64,000 bases of DNA from Voacanga thouarsii (GCA_026120185.1 JANUWF010001272.1:1984001-2048000), one strand, 5' to 3'; numbered from the stretch's first letter, positions 1 to 11,699 are shown. Notes: generated by a model not told the origin, from the sequence alone. Program-made: numbers and translations.

Positions 1-15
1 TATATATATATATAT
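1..15. repeat. (TA)n microsatellite, cut by window edge
   Basis: Uninterrupted TA dinucleotides at the left edge. The array may continue outside the window. Confidence 0.85.
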
Positions 16-141
16 CTCTTTCCAAGTACCTATTAGTTGTACTCTAACTACGACATTCAGCTCAGAGAACTGAAGAAATTAAGCCCAACCCACACCATTA
101 TTTTTCTTCCTAACACTACATAGCATACATGTACACGGCAT

Positions 142-706
142 CTAAGGGACAGTATACTGAAATAGACTCAGAATAATGGCCAAAACCCCATAGAAGGCAG
201 AGTCAATACTCCAAATCCCAGCCGAACTGGAATTCCATTTCACACAATTTTCAGTTTTTTACACACCGCTCTTATCATATCCAATATTAACTCTCAGGGC
301 TAATTGATCATTTGCCATGAAAACTAAATCCAGATTAACTTTGACTCCTAGAGAAAGGGGCACAAAATGGCTGATAACATCCACCAATTAAGCAACCTCT
401 TTATGGGATAATAAACATAAGCACTGACTATCCTTCCAACGACAATGGTATTCCCTAGGGCATTACTTACAGAACCATAGCACCAGAAAAGGACCATTCA
501 GCAAACCCTGAAACACTATTTTCTTCTTTAGATCCACAGATGTGCCATCCAAGATGACATCAACATGTTTATGTCTCAATTTGGGTCCATAAGCATAAGG
601 ACCCAAATCTTGAGAAAATGCAGGAGATTCCAGTGACTGCAAAAGAGTTGAAACAAGCAAGGAAATGAAAAAGGTTTCTTCCTGATGGAAACATGTCCAA
701 TGCCTA
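142..706 (-). repeat. Left arm of a 565-bp near-identical inverted repeat
   Basis: The reverse complement of this arm matches 1698-2262 almost base for base. The stretches I compared (around 181-240, 421-480 and the coding-like part) are identical, and the only difference I noted is one C/T near the outer end. The match stops at CTAAG on the outside and TGCCTA on the inside. The arm carries an unidentified reading frame on the minus strand (463-706) that is open through the arm and continues into the spacer with a different N-terminus. Both arms have the same length, so this looks like one inverted duplication event. Confidence 0.93.
463..706 (-). pseudogene. Unidentified exon-like reading frame, left copy
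   Basis: About 75 codons identical to the right-arm copy at 1713-1941. The readable peptide contains GPYAYGPKLRHKHVDVILDG and ends just after a GTAAGT that would make a good splice donor. I do not recognise the family. The frame has no credible start inside the arm and lies within a duplicated repeat, so it is more likely an exon fragment or a chance frame than a gene. Confidence 0.35.
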
Positions 707-1697
707 GTGTATGGAAGATCTGCAAAACATTCTGCACAAAAACATTTTGGGCACAATGCATTTGTACCCGTTCGGACCAAATAACCTTTAGGTCCCTAAA
801 ATATCATCTTATGATTCTGGATCTCCAAGTCAAAACTGTCTCTCAATTTGGCCCTATTATTACTTCCAGCTCATGAAATGTAGAATCGGTTAACTGCAAG
901 CTGATCATCAGTTAATGCGTGGTCACCTACATCTATACCTATCTCTTCGCTGTTGAGTACAATTTGCTGTGGCAAAACAATCTGATTTTACTGTCCTCTT
1001 ACTTTTATCAAAAGTGGAGTTTTTTTTTTTTTTTGTTTTTTTTGTTTTTCCTCCCAAAGCCTCTCTAAAAGCACATTTAAAGCTCAAGTCCTACCTACAC
1101 TAAATAACTTTTCTTCAGCCACTTATAATGACTAGTCAGCCGAACACGTGGCACATAGTTCACGAAATGAAGTGTGAGGTCCTTTTGGAAAATAGCAAAG
1201 CCCATTAGGGTTAGGTTAGTAAACCAAACCCAAAAGATTTTCAGTCCCTGTTGCAAATACTTATGATGGCAGGGAGACATATATATATAGAAAACCTGTA
1301 ATATATTATAACATGAATTAGAGAGACAATGTTTCAATGGAGAGAAATCAACAACTTTCATGCTCAACTGGTTCAAGGTAACCAAACATTATCAGAACTC
1401 ATAGGGATTATGGTATAGGTACAATTATCCCACCTTTGGAGTAACAAGACAGGTGTAATTGTGTTCTTGATGATTGTTGAACCTATGGTTTGATGGGATT
1501 TCAAGAGTTAAGTAAGCTTGTGAGATTTTGAGGTAAGCAAAGATGAATTCTTTATTCACTCTATTTATCAATAAGCATAAATGACACATTTTGATGTAAA
1601 ATTCTGATCAGAGCATGCTACTTTCATATATGTAAATGAATGCGATCTAGGTATGGGTGCAATGCATGTGAATGAATATTCTTATTGATAAAATTCT
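707..1697. other. Spacer between the inverted arms, no gene seen
   Basis: 991 bp of AT-rich sequence with a T-rich run near 1020-1052. No recognisable protein, RNA or repeat family. If the locus were transcribed through, this segment would form the loop of a hairpin. Confidence 0.6.
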
Positions 1698-2262
1698 TAG
1701 GCATTGGACATGTTTCCATCAGGAAGAAACCTTTTTCATTTCCTTGCTTGTTTCAACTCTTTTGCAGTCACTGGAATCTCCTGCATTTTCTCAAGATTTG
1801 GGTCCTTATGCTTATGGACCCAAATTGAGACATAAACATGTTGATGTCATCTTGGATGGCACATCTGTGGATCTAAAGAAGAAAATAGTGTTTCAGGGTT
1901 TGCTGAATGGTCCTTTTCTGGTGCTATGGTTCTGTAAGTAATGCCCTAGGGAATACCATTGTCGTTGGAAGGATAGTCAGTGCTTATGTTTATTATCCCA
2001 TAAAGAGGTTGCTTAATTGGTGGATGTTATCAGCCATTTTGTGCCCCTTTCTCTAGGAGTCAAAGTTAATCTGGATTTAGTTTTCATGGCAAATGATCAA
2101 TTAGCCCTGAGAGTTAATATTGGATATGATAAGAGCGGTGTGTAAAAAACTGAAAATTGTGTGAAATGGAATTCCAGTTCGGCTGGGATTTGGAGTATTG
2201 ACTCTGCCTTCTATGGGGTTTTGGCCATTATTCTGAGTCTATTTCAGTATACTGTCTCTTAG
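1698..2262 (+). repeat. Right arm of the inverted repeat, abutting a truncated copia LTR
   Basis: Inverted copy of 142-706. Its outer end (CTTAG) runs directly into AGGGTCTCATTG, which is internal to the copia LTR (compare 7251-7262). The first 20 or so bases of that LTR are missing here. The shared TTAG at the join is microhomology. The arm contains the second copy of the unidentified frame (1713-1941, plus strand). Confidence 0.92.
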
Positions 2263-2378
2263 GGTCTCATTGAGAAATGAAGAGTATAGAAAATTCTAGG
2301 GACTTGTGTGCAAAATTGTAAAGGCTGTATATAAGCCTAAATCGTTATTGAATAAAATAAGTTTTACTCGATTAATCA
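2261..2378 (+). repeat. 5' LTR of the copia element, truncated at its start
   Basis: Matches 7251-7368. It has a TATATAA at 2328-2334 and an AATAAA at 2351-2356, as expected for an LTR promoter and polyadenylation signal. The TG start present in the 3' LTR is absent because the inverted-repeat arm joins inside the LTR. Confidence 0.9.
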
Positions 2379-2381
2379 ATT

Positions 2382-2393
2382 TGGTATCAAAGC
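2382..2393 (+). other. Primer binding site, iMet tRNA type
   Basis: TGGTATCAAAGC follows the 5' LTR. It is one base away from TGGTATCAGAGC, the usual copia primer site complementary to initiator methionine tRNA. Confidence 0.9.
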
Positions 2394-2655
2394 CAAACCC
2401 TAGCCGTAACCCGCTACAATACCCGCTTTGCCGCTATAGTACCACGCCGCCCGCTACAGTAATCGCTCCAGTAACAGTAACCCTCCTTTCTCTCTAGGAC
2501 CCTCACCACTTCTAGTTTGTTTTCTATCTCCATGCCCGTGTGGGGAGGGCGATACCCCAAGGGTCCCGAGATAGCATGAAGATGCAGAAGTTCTAGACAG
2601 ATCATGATGTGTAGAAGATCGAGATCGGGTCAAGGAGAAGAAGAAGGGTAAGTGT

Positions 2656-3660
2656 GTGATAGACTCGTGTAATAGGTGTGAGGAACCCGAATACGAGTCG
2701 ATGACAGAGGCTAGCAAGAATACGATGGAGGAGGTGGTAAAGAAATTGGATCCTGCAGATCTTGCAACATTGATGCGGTTTATGAGGATGTCGGGGGGTG
2801 AAAATTTTGCGAGGCCACCTGCTATTAAGGTGGAGCTCTCGATGGGCCAGCAACGTATCTGAGCTGGTCACGTCGGGTGAGGTATACTCTGGAAGGAAGG
2901 AATCTAGGGGAGTACTTAACAGCTGAGAAAGCAGAACCAGCTGAGGGCACTACAGGGAGAGATGAGTGGAAGTCAACTCACATGTTGGTGTACATGTGGC
3001 TTCTCAACTCAATGGTCCCGTCTATTACTGCGATAGTGGATGGCATCGAGAAGGTCAATGATGTCTGGGAGAAGTTGAGGAGAACCTATGATGGTGTGGG
3101 GAACAATTTGAGGGTGTTCCAGATTAAGAGGGACATCTATGCTACAGTCTAAGGAGATAGGACAGTGCAGGAGTATGCCACAGAGTTGGAGTGCTTGTGA
3201 CTAGATCATGATCATTTCTCACCTCGAGCAGGCTGTAAAGATCCTGAGTGTAAGGAAAGAGAGGCCTTGATTCAGGAGAGGACTATGTTATTTATCCAGG
3301 GGTTAGCCCCAGCATTTGAGCAAAGGGCAGCAATGCTGCTAGCTTAGACGAGGATCCCTTCACTTGAGGAGGCGGTCTCAGCCATGATACAGGAGGAGAG
3401 TCGTATTAAGCTACAGGTTAGGACAGACGGACATCTTGGGATGAAGTTAGCACTAGTGATCTCCAACTCAGGTAACACAGGGTTCAAACGGGAGACTAGG
3501 CAGTGCTACAACTGTGGTGAAGTAGGTCATCTGAAACAGGCTTGTCCTAAACCACCCATGGAGAGAGACTCAAGTGGACGTGGACAGTCTGCATGTCGTG
3601 GTCGCGGCCGTGGGGGCAAAAGAGGTGGAAGAGGCTATCGGGCCAATCTGATGGTAGCGG
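2656..3660 (+). pseudogene. Copia gag (nucleocapsid) remnant
   Basis: Gag coats the element RNA in the cytoplasm. The N-terminal part reads in one frame to about 2860, then shifts frame; YLSWSRRVRY followed by LEGRNLGEYL is the usual copia gag start motif, in the frame used from about 2843. In-frame stops follow at 3150-3152, near 3197 and near 3345. The CCHC zinc knuckle is intact at 3504-3545 (CYNCGEVGHLKQAC, spacing C-X2-C-X4-H-X4-C). A basic arginine/glycine-rich stretch follows. One frameshift and at least three stops make a full-length gag impossible. Confidence 0.92.
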
Positions 3661-4940
3661 AGGAAGAGGAAGAGGCAGATGTGATCTTTACTGAGGAAGA
3701 CCAGGCGCTATTAGAAATACTGAGAAGGAAGCAGAGAATAGCAGGTGATGGAGACAAGAAGAGTGCGATTGAGAATGCATCCACCTCCTTTTTGCCCATG
3801 GGTAACACTGCTACCTATGCTCAATTGACCAAAGGTACTGGTAACACACATGCTCTTGCCTCTATCTCCACCACTAGATCACCAGAATGGATCGTAGATT
3901 TTGGTGCATCTCGACATGTGACAGGTAATGCTAGTGAGTTCTCTTCCAATACTCACTTAGCGATGCCAGAGAGCATCCAGACCACTGATGGGATAGCACA
4001 GCCTGTGGTTGGTAAGGGTACAGTGAATTGTACTAGTTCAGTAACATTGTCCAATGTTTTGCATGTTCCTTCTTTCCCAGTAAATCTTTTATCTATTAGT
4101 GCCATTATACTCCAACTAAAATGTGTGGTTTCTTTTGATATTCCCAAGGTGATCTTCCAGGAGAAGGAGACAGGCCGGAGACTTGGGACTGGCACGTGGC
4201 GTAATGGACTGTGGTATCTGGATCGTGAGGGGATGGACTCAGCATTGATATCTATGGTGGAGAAGGTAGGAGTAGGAGGATCTGAGATGAGTGCTGAGGA
4301 TGTGTTGATGCTCCATCACCAACGCATGGGACACATTTCGTTTAGTGTGTTAAGTCGATTGTATCCAGTTTTATTTGAAAATGCTAATAAACAGAAAGTT
4401 GTGTGTGATGCATGTGAATTTGGAAAACTTACTAGAAGTTCTTATGTTAGTTTTGGTCATAAAAGCTCTTGTGCTTTTAATTTGATACATTCTGATGTTT
4501 GGGGACATTGTTCCAGGAGTTCTATAAATGGTTTTAGATATTTTGTAACTTTTATTGATTGTTTTTCTCGTGTTACTTGGTTGTATTTGATGAAAAATAA
4601 GAGTGATGTATTTGACTACTTCAAAGACTTTCATAGGTCTATTCAGACTCAATATGGAGCAGTGGTGAAAATATTGAGGTCTGATAATGGTATAGAGTAT
4701 ACCAATAGAGCATTTGCGGAATCCTTGTCAGCTCAAGGCATACAATGTCAGACTACATGTCCATACACACCAGCTCAAAATGGGGTAGTAGAAAGGAAAA
4801 ACAGACACCTTCTAGAGACAGCTAGAAGCATGATGATCGCGATGAATGTCCCAAAGCAGTTATGGGGTCAACCGGTCTTAACAGCTGCTCAATTGATCAA
4901 TAGGATGCCCTCAAGAGTGTTGGACTAGAAGTCTCCGTGT
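3661..4940 (+). pseudogene. Copia protease and integrase remnant
   Basis: This segment continues the gag frame. The aspartic protease site lies at 3897-3905 and reads Asp-Phe-Gly in WIVDFGASRHVTG, where the family has Asp-Ser/Thr-Gly, so the catalytic motif is altered. The GAG pre-integrase domain follows (LHHQRMGHIS, about 4310-4340). The integrase core has HSDVWG (~4488), RSDNG (~4677) and NGVVERKNR (~4780), which supply the D, D and E of the catalytic triad. A TAG at 4926-4928 stops the frame, and the same frame reopens from 4929. Integrase would insert the cDNA into chromosomes; this copy cannot make it whole. Confidence 0.93.
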
Positions 4941-5765
4941 GAAATGTTGAAAGGAGATAATGGTGGGATCCTCCCATTGAAGGTGTTTGGTTGTGTGTGT
5001 TTTGTGAAGGACAACAGACCATCCGTAGGGAAGCTTGGTCCTAGAGCCGTGAAATGTGTCTTTGTAGGATACTCTGCTACCCAGAAGGGGTATGTTTGCT
5101 GGAGTTCAGTAGAGAAAAGGTTGTTTGTAAGCATGGATGTGCATTTTCGAGAGTTTGAGCCATATTATACACTAGAGGTGACCTCACCCATTGGTGACTT
5201 ATCTGATAAAGAAGGTATGAGGCAAGAGGGGGAAAATAGTGAGAGGTTGCTGAATGTAGGATCAATTCTCGTATCGATTCCTAATTCTATTGAGAGGAGA
5301 GAATCAGTTAAGGAGTACGAGAACAAAGAAGAGGAGGAACCCGTAGGTGTTGGGACTCAGGCACAGGGGGAGTTGAGAGTGTATACCAGGAGGAGGCAGA
5401 ATGAGGTGCCAGAGTCAACATCTGCAGTACCACTGGGGCCATCAAGTCCCTTGTCCCAGCCTACTCCAACTTCTGAGACACCCACACCACCCTCAAACTC
5501 AGAAGACACAGGTGATATAATTCCTTCTTCTCATCCCACTCCCATGATAGGAAGGAGGACCACTCGCAATAATGCGGGAGTTCCCCCAACCGTTATGGTT
5601 TCCCACATGATATTGCTCAATTTGTCTCATACTCTAACTTATCACCTACGTATGGAGCATTCATTACATCTTTGGACTCTGTTACGTTACCTAAGCGTTG
5701 GCAGGATGCTAAAGAGGATCCAAAGTGGAAAACAGCTATGCAAGAAGAACTTGAGCTCTAGATAA
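4941..5765 (+). pseudogene. Copia integrase C-terminal part and linker to RT
   Basis: In frame with the upstream integrase. KVFGCVCFV and the following VFVGYS region are typical of the end of copia integrase. A low-complexity Ser/Thr/Pro/Glu linker follows. One base appears to be missing near 5590, after which the RT leader reads in another frame, and a second single-base loss near 5755 shifts it again. The stop at 5763-5765 is a product of these shifts. Confidence 0.85.
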
Positions 5766-7221
5766 GAACAGAACTTGGGAGATAGTGTCACTATCACCAG
5801 GCAAGAAGGCAGTGGGGTGCAAGTGGGTGTTCACAGTGAAGCAAACCCCGGAAGGAAAAATTGATCGCTACAAGGCACGGTTGGTGGCGAAGGGGTATAG
5901 TCAGACATATGGCATCGACTATGATGAGACCTTTGCTCCCGTGGCCAAGATGGGAAGAGTAAGGACACTTGTCTCCATTGCAGTGAATGGGGGTTGGAAA
6001 CTACATCAGTTGGATGTTAAAAACGCATTTCTTCACGGAGATCTACTAGAAGAGGTGTATATGGAGGTTCCCCCAGGCTTTGGTACAAAATAGACAGTGG
6101 ACAAGGTTTGTAGATTAAGGAAGTCACTGTATGGGTTGAAACAGTCTCCTAGAGCTTGGTTTGACAGGTTCAAAAGAGCTATGGTAAGCATGAGCAATCA
6201 GCAAATCAATGCCGATCACACAATGTTCTTTCGATAACAGGGTGGTCACATTACTATGTTAGCAGTGTATGTGGATGATATAATTATCACCGGTGATGAT
6301 GAGGGTGAGATTGCTCAGCTGAAGGCAAAACTGGACAAAGAGTTTGAGGTGAAGGACATCGGGCAGCTAAAATACTTCCTGGGGATTGAGGTAGCTCGTG
6401 GAGAAGAGGGGATTGTTCCATCTCAGAGGAAGTATGCGTTAGACTTACTCATAGAGACGGGCATGTTAGGTTGCAAGCTTACGGTTTCACCAATTGATCA
6501 GAGCTTCAAGTTGAGCGCAGAGGCAGGAGAGCTGGTTGATCGTGAGCGGTACCAGAGGTTGGTAGGACGTCCCATCTATCTGAGTCACACTCGTCCTGAC
6601 ATATCATTTGCTGTGAGTATGGTGAGCCGCTACATGCATGACCCAAGGAAGGGCCACATGGACGCAGTGTACCAAATTCTGAGGTACCTGAAGAGTGCAC
6701 CAGGGAAGGGGTTGATCTTTAAGAAAAATGGACATCTAAACATTGAGGGCTATTGTGCCTCTGACTGGGCAAGTTGTGTTGATGATAGAAAGTCCACAGC
6801 TAGATATTGCATGTTTGTAGGAGGCAATTTAGTATCCTGGCAGAGTAAGAAGCAGTCAGTGGTTGCAAGGTCCACAGCAGAGGCTGAGTATAGAGCTATG
6901 GCTTTAGGAGTTGCGGAGATGGTGTGGTTGAGAGCTTTGTTAGTAGAGCTCAAGGTGGATCAATGAGTCAAAATGAAGCTGTGGGGCGACAGCAAGTCCG
7001 CAATTAGCATTGCCAACAACCCCGTGCAACATGACAGAACCAAACATGAGGAGATTGATAGGTTCTTCATCAAAGAAAAGCTGGATAGTGGACTATTAGA
7101 GCTGGGACATGTAGCTACTAGAGAGCAAGTGGCTGACTGTCTCACTAAAGGACTTAGTTCATTAGATCTCTCAAGATTGTGTGACAAGATGGGCTTAATG
7201 GATATCTTCTGCCCATCTTGA
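5702..7221 (+). pseudogene. Copia reverse transcriptase and RNase H remnant
   Basis: The RT starts in frame 2 and moves to frame 1 at about 5756. Motifs visible in order are [55 protein letters not shown], the catalytic YVDD at 6268-6279, and KYFLGIEVAR. RNase H follows with STAEAEYRA and DSKSAI, ending at 7221. In-frame stops lie at 6091-6093, 6235-6237 and 6964-6966. The order RT after integrase is diagnostic for copia rather than gypsy. The catalytic Asp pair is still present, but the protein cannot be made in one piece. Confidence 0.95.
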
Positions 7222-7228
7222 GGGGGAG
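7218..7228 (+). other. Polypurine tract of the copia element
   Basis: TTGAGGGGGAG immediately precedes the TG start of the 3' LTR and overlaps the end of the RNase H frame. This is where plus-strand DNA synthesis would be primed. Confidence 0.88.
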
Positions 7229-7368
7229 TGTTGAGATTTGTATCTTTGTTAGGGTCTCATTGAGAAATGAAGAGTATTGATAATTCTAAGGACTTGTGTG
7301 CAAAATTGTAAAGGCTGTATATAAGCCTAAATCGTTATCGAATAAAACAAGTTTTACTCGATTAATCA
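7229..7368 (+). repeat. 3' LTR of the copia element
   Basis: 140 bp, starting TGTTGAG and ending ATCA. It is the only complete copy of this short LTR in the window and shows what the 5' LTR has lost. Confidence 0.9.
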
Positions 7369-10300
7369 ATTAATAGGCCTGGGACTCAAGCTGTCAGACC
7401 TAGCGTGCTAGTGTGGTAGTGAATAGGAATTTGCACCAATTCTTCTTGGGTCACCCAGCCCAGATTTTTTTTTTTTTAATAATATATTTTAAATTGTTTT
7501 TTGTTTATATGAAAACTTATGGCAAAAAACCATGAGATGTTTTGTTGATTTGGAAGCTTAGGGAAAGTCCTAGGAAATTCTTTGAATGTTGTGTTTTTTA
7601 AATAAAACGTTCTACATTCTCATTCACTAAGATCTTAAACGCAATTATTATTATACATGTTATGCCATGAATATTAACTACAAATGGATCATATTTTACA
7701 AGTTCCATATGAAAACTTTTAATGCATGTATGTAGAGCTCTGAAGTAATCCTTTTCTATTTATTGCGCAAGTGCCCGTAGTTACTCGTCCACTAGTATGG
7801 GTAGGGGATTGTAGATGGTACAAGACAGCCTTTTTCTGAAGGCTTAGTTGAAGGCTTAGAAGGCACTTTTATTTAGAAGTCATTCATTATGTTTCCTTTC
7901 CTTATTCCAACTATGCTTAAGTATGAACCGTTGTATAAGCTTTATTTTGTGATGTATTAAGTTTCGATGTGATGTACTTTAGGAATTCGTTTTAAGTGAT
8001 GTGTGGAGAATCCTAACTTTAAAGGATTATTAGAATGCAATAATATACCTTGTATTACTGGCAAAAAAAATCCTGCTGATATGGTCGTGCCATGTTCCGG
8101 ATTCGGCAGTAAAAATCAAATGATTTGCTCATGCTATGCTCTGAATTCGGGGTATGACAAAAGTGTCTTTGATTGCTGAATGTGTAGTTCGCACTAAACA
8201 ATCTTTCATTGAGCAATTGAGGTAAACCAAAATTTCAATGAATAGCTCCAAATTATTTTCCTAATATTAACTTACATGTCGAAAAGTTTCATGATTAGGA
8301 AACTATAAGATTTTACCTTTCATTTTTTTTTTCTTTTCTTAAGATTTGAATTTTTTTTACAAGAAAAATTATACTAGTGACAAGATTTATAGGTACTTTA
8401 TCACCGAACTTCTGTAAGGACTTAGATTCTAGTTTAATAGAAATATTTCTGCAAGTAGTTAAATGTTCTCATTCAAAATGTCATTTTTCCATTTAAAGGG
8501 AAAAAAAAAACTTCTTCTTGACAGTTTTGATTGACACAATTTTTGCCATAGTGGGAGTAATTATCAGGAAGTTTTTAGTCTATCAATATGCCTGTAATGT
8601 TCTTATTATGATTAGAAGATGATTATCTATGATGCGGCAATGAATCATGCATAAAAGCACAAAGGCACAAAGCCAAGAGTTTAAAATTTAATAAGAAAAC
8701 TCACAAAACAGCTAGCAATACAGATGAGTTACAGCCTGTGGCTTTTCCCCCTCTAAAAACTTCCAAATATATGTGAATCCCTTTACAAGGCTCCCAAATA
8801 GAGCTTATCTTGATGTCTATTGAGAAACAATAGCCTGATTGAAATTTTGTACCCCACAAAGAAACCCCAAAGCAGTAGATGGTAATCATAACCGAAACTT
8901 GAAGGACACACTTATCATAGAGGTTCTGTTATATGCAACACCACGATTTCCCAATTCTTCTAACCTCCTCTTCTTTGTTTTAGTTTGAATTCCTTGTTCT
9001 TCTACTTTCTTTTCTTCATATTTTAATTTGAATTTTATGCATTTCTACACTCTTACAGGGAAAACACAGCTGGTCAGCTGATTCAAAATAAACTTTCAAA
9101 AAGGCAAGGTAATTTCCACAATAATCTAGCAACCCCATAGTCTACGTTCTTCGCTTCTTTTCCCTTCAAATGATACCAATCCTTCCCACAATCAGTCTAT
9201 CAGATCCCTATCGTTCTCCCTTCAGTGCCTGTTGTACAGCAGTGTTTACCAACACCTATCATCAACCTTACACCTCCAGAAAGAAAAGGCCAAACCCTAT
9301 CAATTGCACCCAGGTATTGCTTCCATACTTGAATACTTCCACAAGATCTGTCTAGCAAGCTCCCTTGCAATACCTTTCACCTCAATTCACCACTATTGGA
9401 CCCTGACGAGATTTTATTTCGTTAAGACCATTATTTCCTATATGAGCTCCTAATACTTTTTTTTCCCCCCTTAAACTTATCTCTCTTTGATCCTTTGTTT
9501 TAAGTCATGAGCTGAATTACAAAAGGGATATTAATGTGTTGCTGTGTTGGAGAAAAAATGGCAGTGAACTTTCTTTTCTGTTTTCCCTTCAAAATTCAAT
9601 CCCAAAGAACTGTGGGCATGATTGACATTATGCTGAAAATTTTTGAAAAGACTCTAGCTTCTCTGGAGTTTCATTATTAAAAGATTAGATTGTTATCTTG
9701 TAGTGTCAGAACAAGCAATGGCAAACCACCCCAAATTGATGAGGTAGACTAGTTCAAATACTTATTATTATTTAGGAAAAAAACAAAGAAAACTTTGTAC
9801 AGGACAAACTAAGAGCTAGTACAGCAGCGTTCTTCTTTATTGATGAAAATTGAAATTTGTTTACAATTTATATAGTTGAAAGGAAGACAAAGGAGATCGG
9901 TATGGTCAAAAAAGGACCAAGTTATCCTGGAGTTTATCACCTAACTGCTGAAAGTAGACAAAAACCCTCACCTCCACCCCAGAAATCTAATTCTGAGAAA
10001 TAAATAGCTTTCATATGGATATTTAAGGGGATGTTTCCTGATGATTCTTAATATTTCAATAACAAAATGCAGTGCTAAATAAAACAATTATTTATGTGTG
10101 TAGGACATTGTGTGCAAGTGGAAGAGTAAAAAATTTTCTCCACAAGAGAAGGAAGATAAACCAAATGAAGGTAAACTGTACTGCATACAGATTATAGATC
10201 TGCTGAAAAGCACTTAATATTTGACCACTGATTTTAATATACCACAAAAAATGAGCTGACATGAAATGCCCACAAATCTAATGATATTTATCAAGAACCC

Positions 10301-10608
10301 TATATTCTTGTCAAATCAAGCAATTTAACCAACAAATCGTTTAAGAAATTAAGCCCATACTCCAGTATCTTAACTTCAACTCCAGAATTACAATTAGGAG
10401 GCCAAAAAAAAAACAATGGAATTAGGACAAGAAAGTGATCAGAAATTGAAGGAAATACGGGGGGAAGAAAAAGGAAAATCAGAGACACAGCCCCTGCTGA
10501 TTTCATCAGAATTTCTCTTAATGCTCAAACAACAGAAATGAAGCTTAAAATATTTCTTACTAGGATAAACAGAAAACATGATTAAGGGCTTTAAATGGAT
10601 CAGATTCT
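7369..10608. other. Non-coding stretch, no gene or repeat identified
   Basis: AT-rich sequence with scattered homopolymers (A8-10 near 8500, T13 near 7467). Short open frames occur on both strands, but none has a recognisable motif or exon-like borders. I see no TIRs, LTRs or RNA genes here. Confidence 0.5.
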
Positions 10609-10685
10609 CTATTCCTCTGATGCTTGAAGCTTCTTCATGTTTTCTGGATTAACCTCCAAATCCTTCCATGCCAACTCAACATTAC
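10609..10685 (-). pseudogene. Possible C-terminal exon of an unidentified gene
   Basis: On the minus strand, a frame ending at TAG (10609-10611) reads ELAWKDLEVNPENMKKLQ and then ASEE. Upstream of it AATAG could be a splice acceptor. The composition is protein-like, but I do not recognise the family, and it does not resemble the C-terminus of prefoldin 4, whose first exons lie upstream on the same strand. It may be chance. Confidence 0.25.
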
Positions 10686-11297
10686 TATTAAACTGATATT
10701 TTTTTAAACCCTTCAACCAAGTGATGCCGTTTCACTCTGAATGAAGCTGTTCTACTACATTACCATCTAATTAATAACTAATTTGATTTAACCAAATTTT
10801 AAATCCATTTTAAAGGTCTATTAAGACCTATGTTTGTCAGATTTCTCTAAAACAAATAATCAATTAGCATATTTTGGCTTCTCAAATTGCCTCATAACAA
10901 ATTTACCTTTAGAGTAAAACTTATTTTTCAATATGAAGACCAGAAACTAAGAACCAATAGCACTTTCTTTATAAAATTCACTTAATCACGAAGATGAAAA
11001 AGAATTATGGACAATTATTTTACTACATATGTATCTTTTCCTCTCCATAGCATTTTAGAAGTCAGTTTTGCACAAATTGACACGTAAAGTATTGTCCATT
11101 GAAATTAGGGAACTGTGAAGGCCTCTTTTTTTTTTTTTTTTTTTTGCGCCTTTCCCTTCATGGAAAACATGTTACTCTTCCAAATTTCAGCGGAACATCC
11201 AACGACAAATTAAAATTAAAATAAAAAATCCTAGAGTGTCAAGTAATTTAACCAACTATAGAAAATATAAACATGTCAGTATACGAGAAATTTTCAC

Positions 11298-11583
11298 CTT
11301 GGCTACTTTGATTTCGTCTTCAAGCTCATGGAATCGGTTGTTCAGTCTACCAAATTTGTTGATGTTCTGCTGATCCTCCCAAGTAACCTCCGCATCGGAC
11401 CCAGAAGCTCCAGCCTTCAATAATGCACAAATACTCATAAAGACTCATTTATCAAACTCTCAAACACGAGATGTTCATCGGTTAATATTAAAATCAAAGA
11501 AAAAGGAAAGTGAGCGACTCCTATTATAGGTTACACGTTAATTCACAAAAATCATTTGGAGGATTTCCACTTACCTGTTGCAT
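11298..11583 (-). pseudogene. PFD4: Prefoldin subunit 4, first two exons only
   Basis: Prefoldin is a hexameric cytosolic co-chaperone that passes nascent actin and tubulin to the CCT chaperonin. Exon 1 is only MQQ (11575-11583), ended by a GTAAGT donor. Exon 2 (11298-11414) follows an AAG acceptor and encodes 39 residues with [12 protein letters not shown] and [17 protein letters not shown], the conserved N-terminal helix of subunit 4. It ends at a GTGAAA donor. The remaining roughly 80 residues of the usual ~125 are not found downstream on this strand. The open part has no stop and the splice sites look usable, so the fragment is well preserved but incomplete. Confidence 0.85.
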
Positions 11584-11699
11584 TGCTCAAGGCTTCCCTG
11601 TATACTCAACAGAGCAAAGACCAGAAGGGAATAGAAGAAGCCGCCGAACGGAGAATCAGTAGGCTGTGTTTAGGAATGCATGTGCAAATGCAACATTGC

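Larger units (their letters stand above)
2261..7368 (+). mobile_element. Ty1/copia LTR retrotransposon, degenerate
   Basis: A 5.1-kb element with short LTRs (about 118 bp remaining at 2261-2378; 140 bp at 7229-7368), an initiator-Met-type primer site, gag-protease-integrase-RT-RNase H in copia order, and a polypurine tract before the 3' LTR. The overlapping parts of the LTRs differ at about 5 of 117 positions. Coding is broken by at least seven in-frame stops and three frameshifts, so the copy is dead. The 5' LTR has lost its first ~20 bases, so no target duplication can be read on that side. Confidence 0.95.

Noticed and set aside
10300..10506. Minus-strand 68-codon frame near the prefoldin fragment
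   Set aside because: No family motif, no splice borders, and biased by an A9 run.
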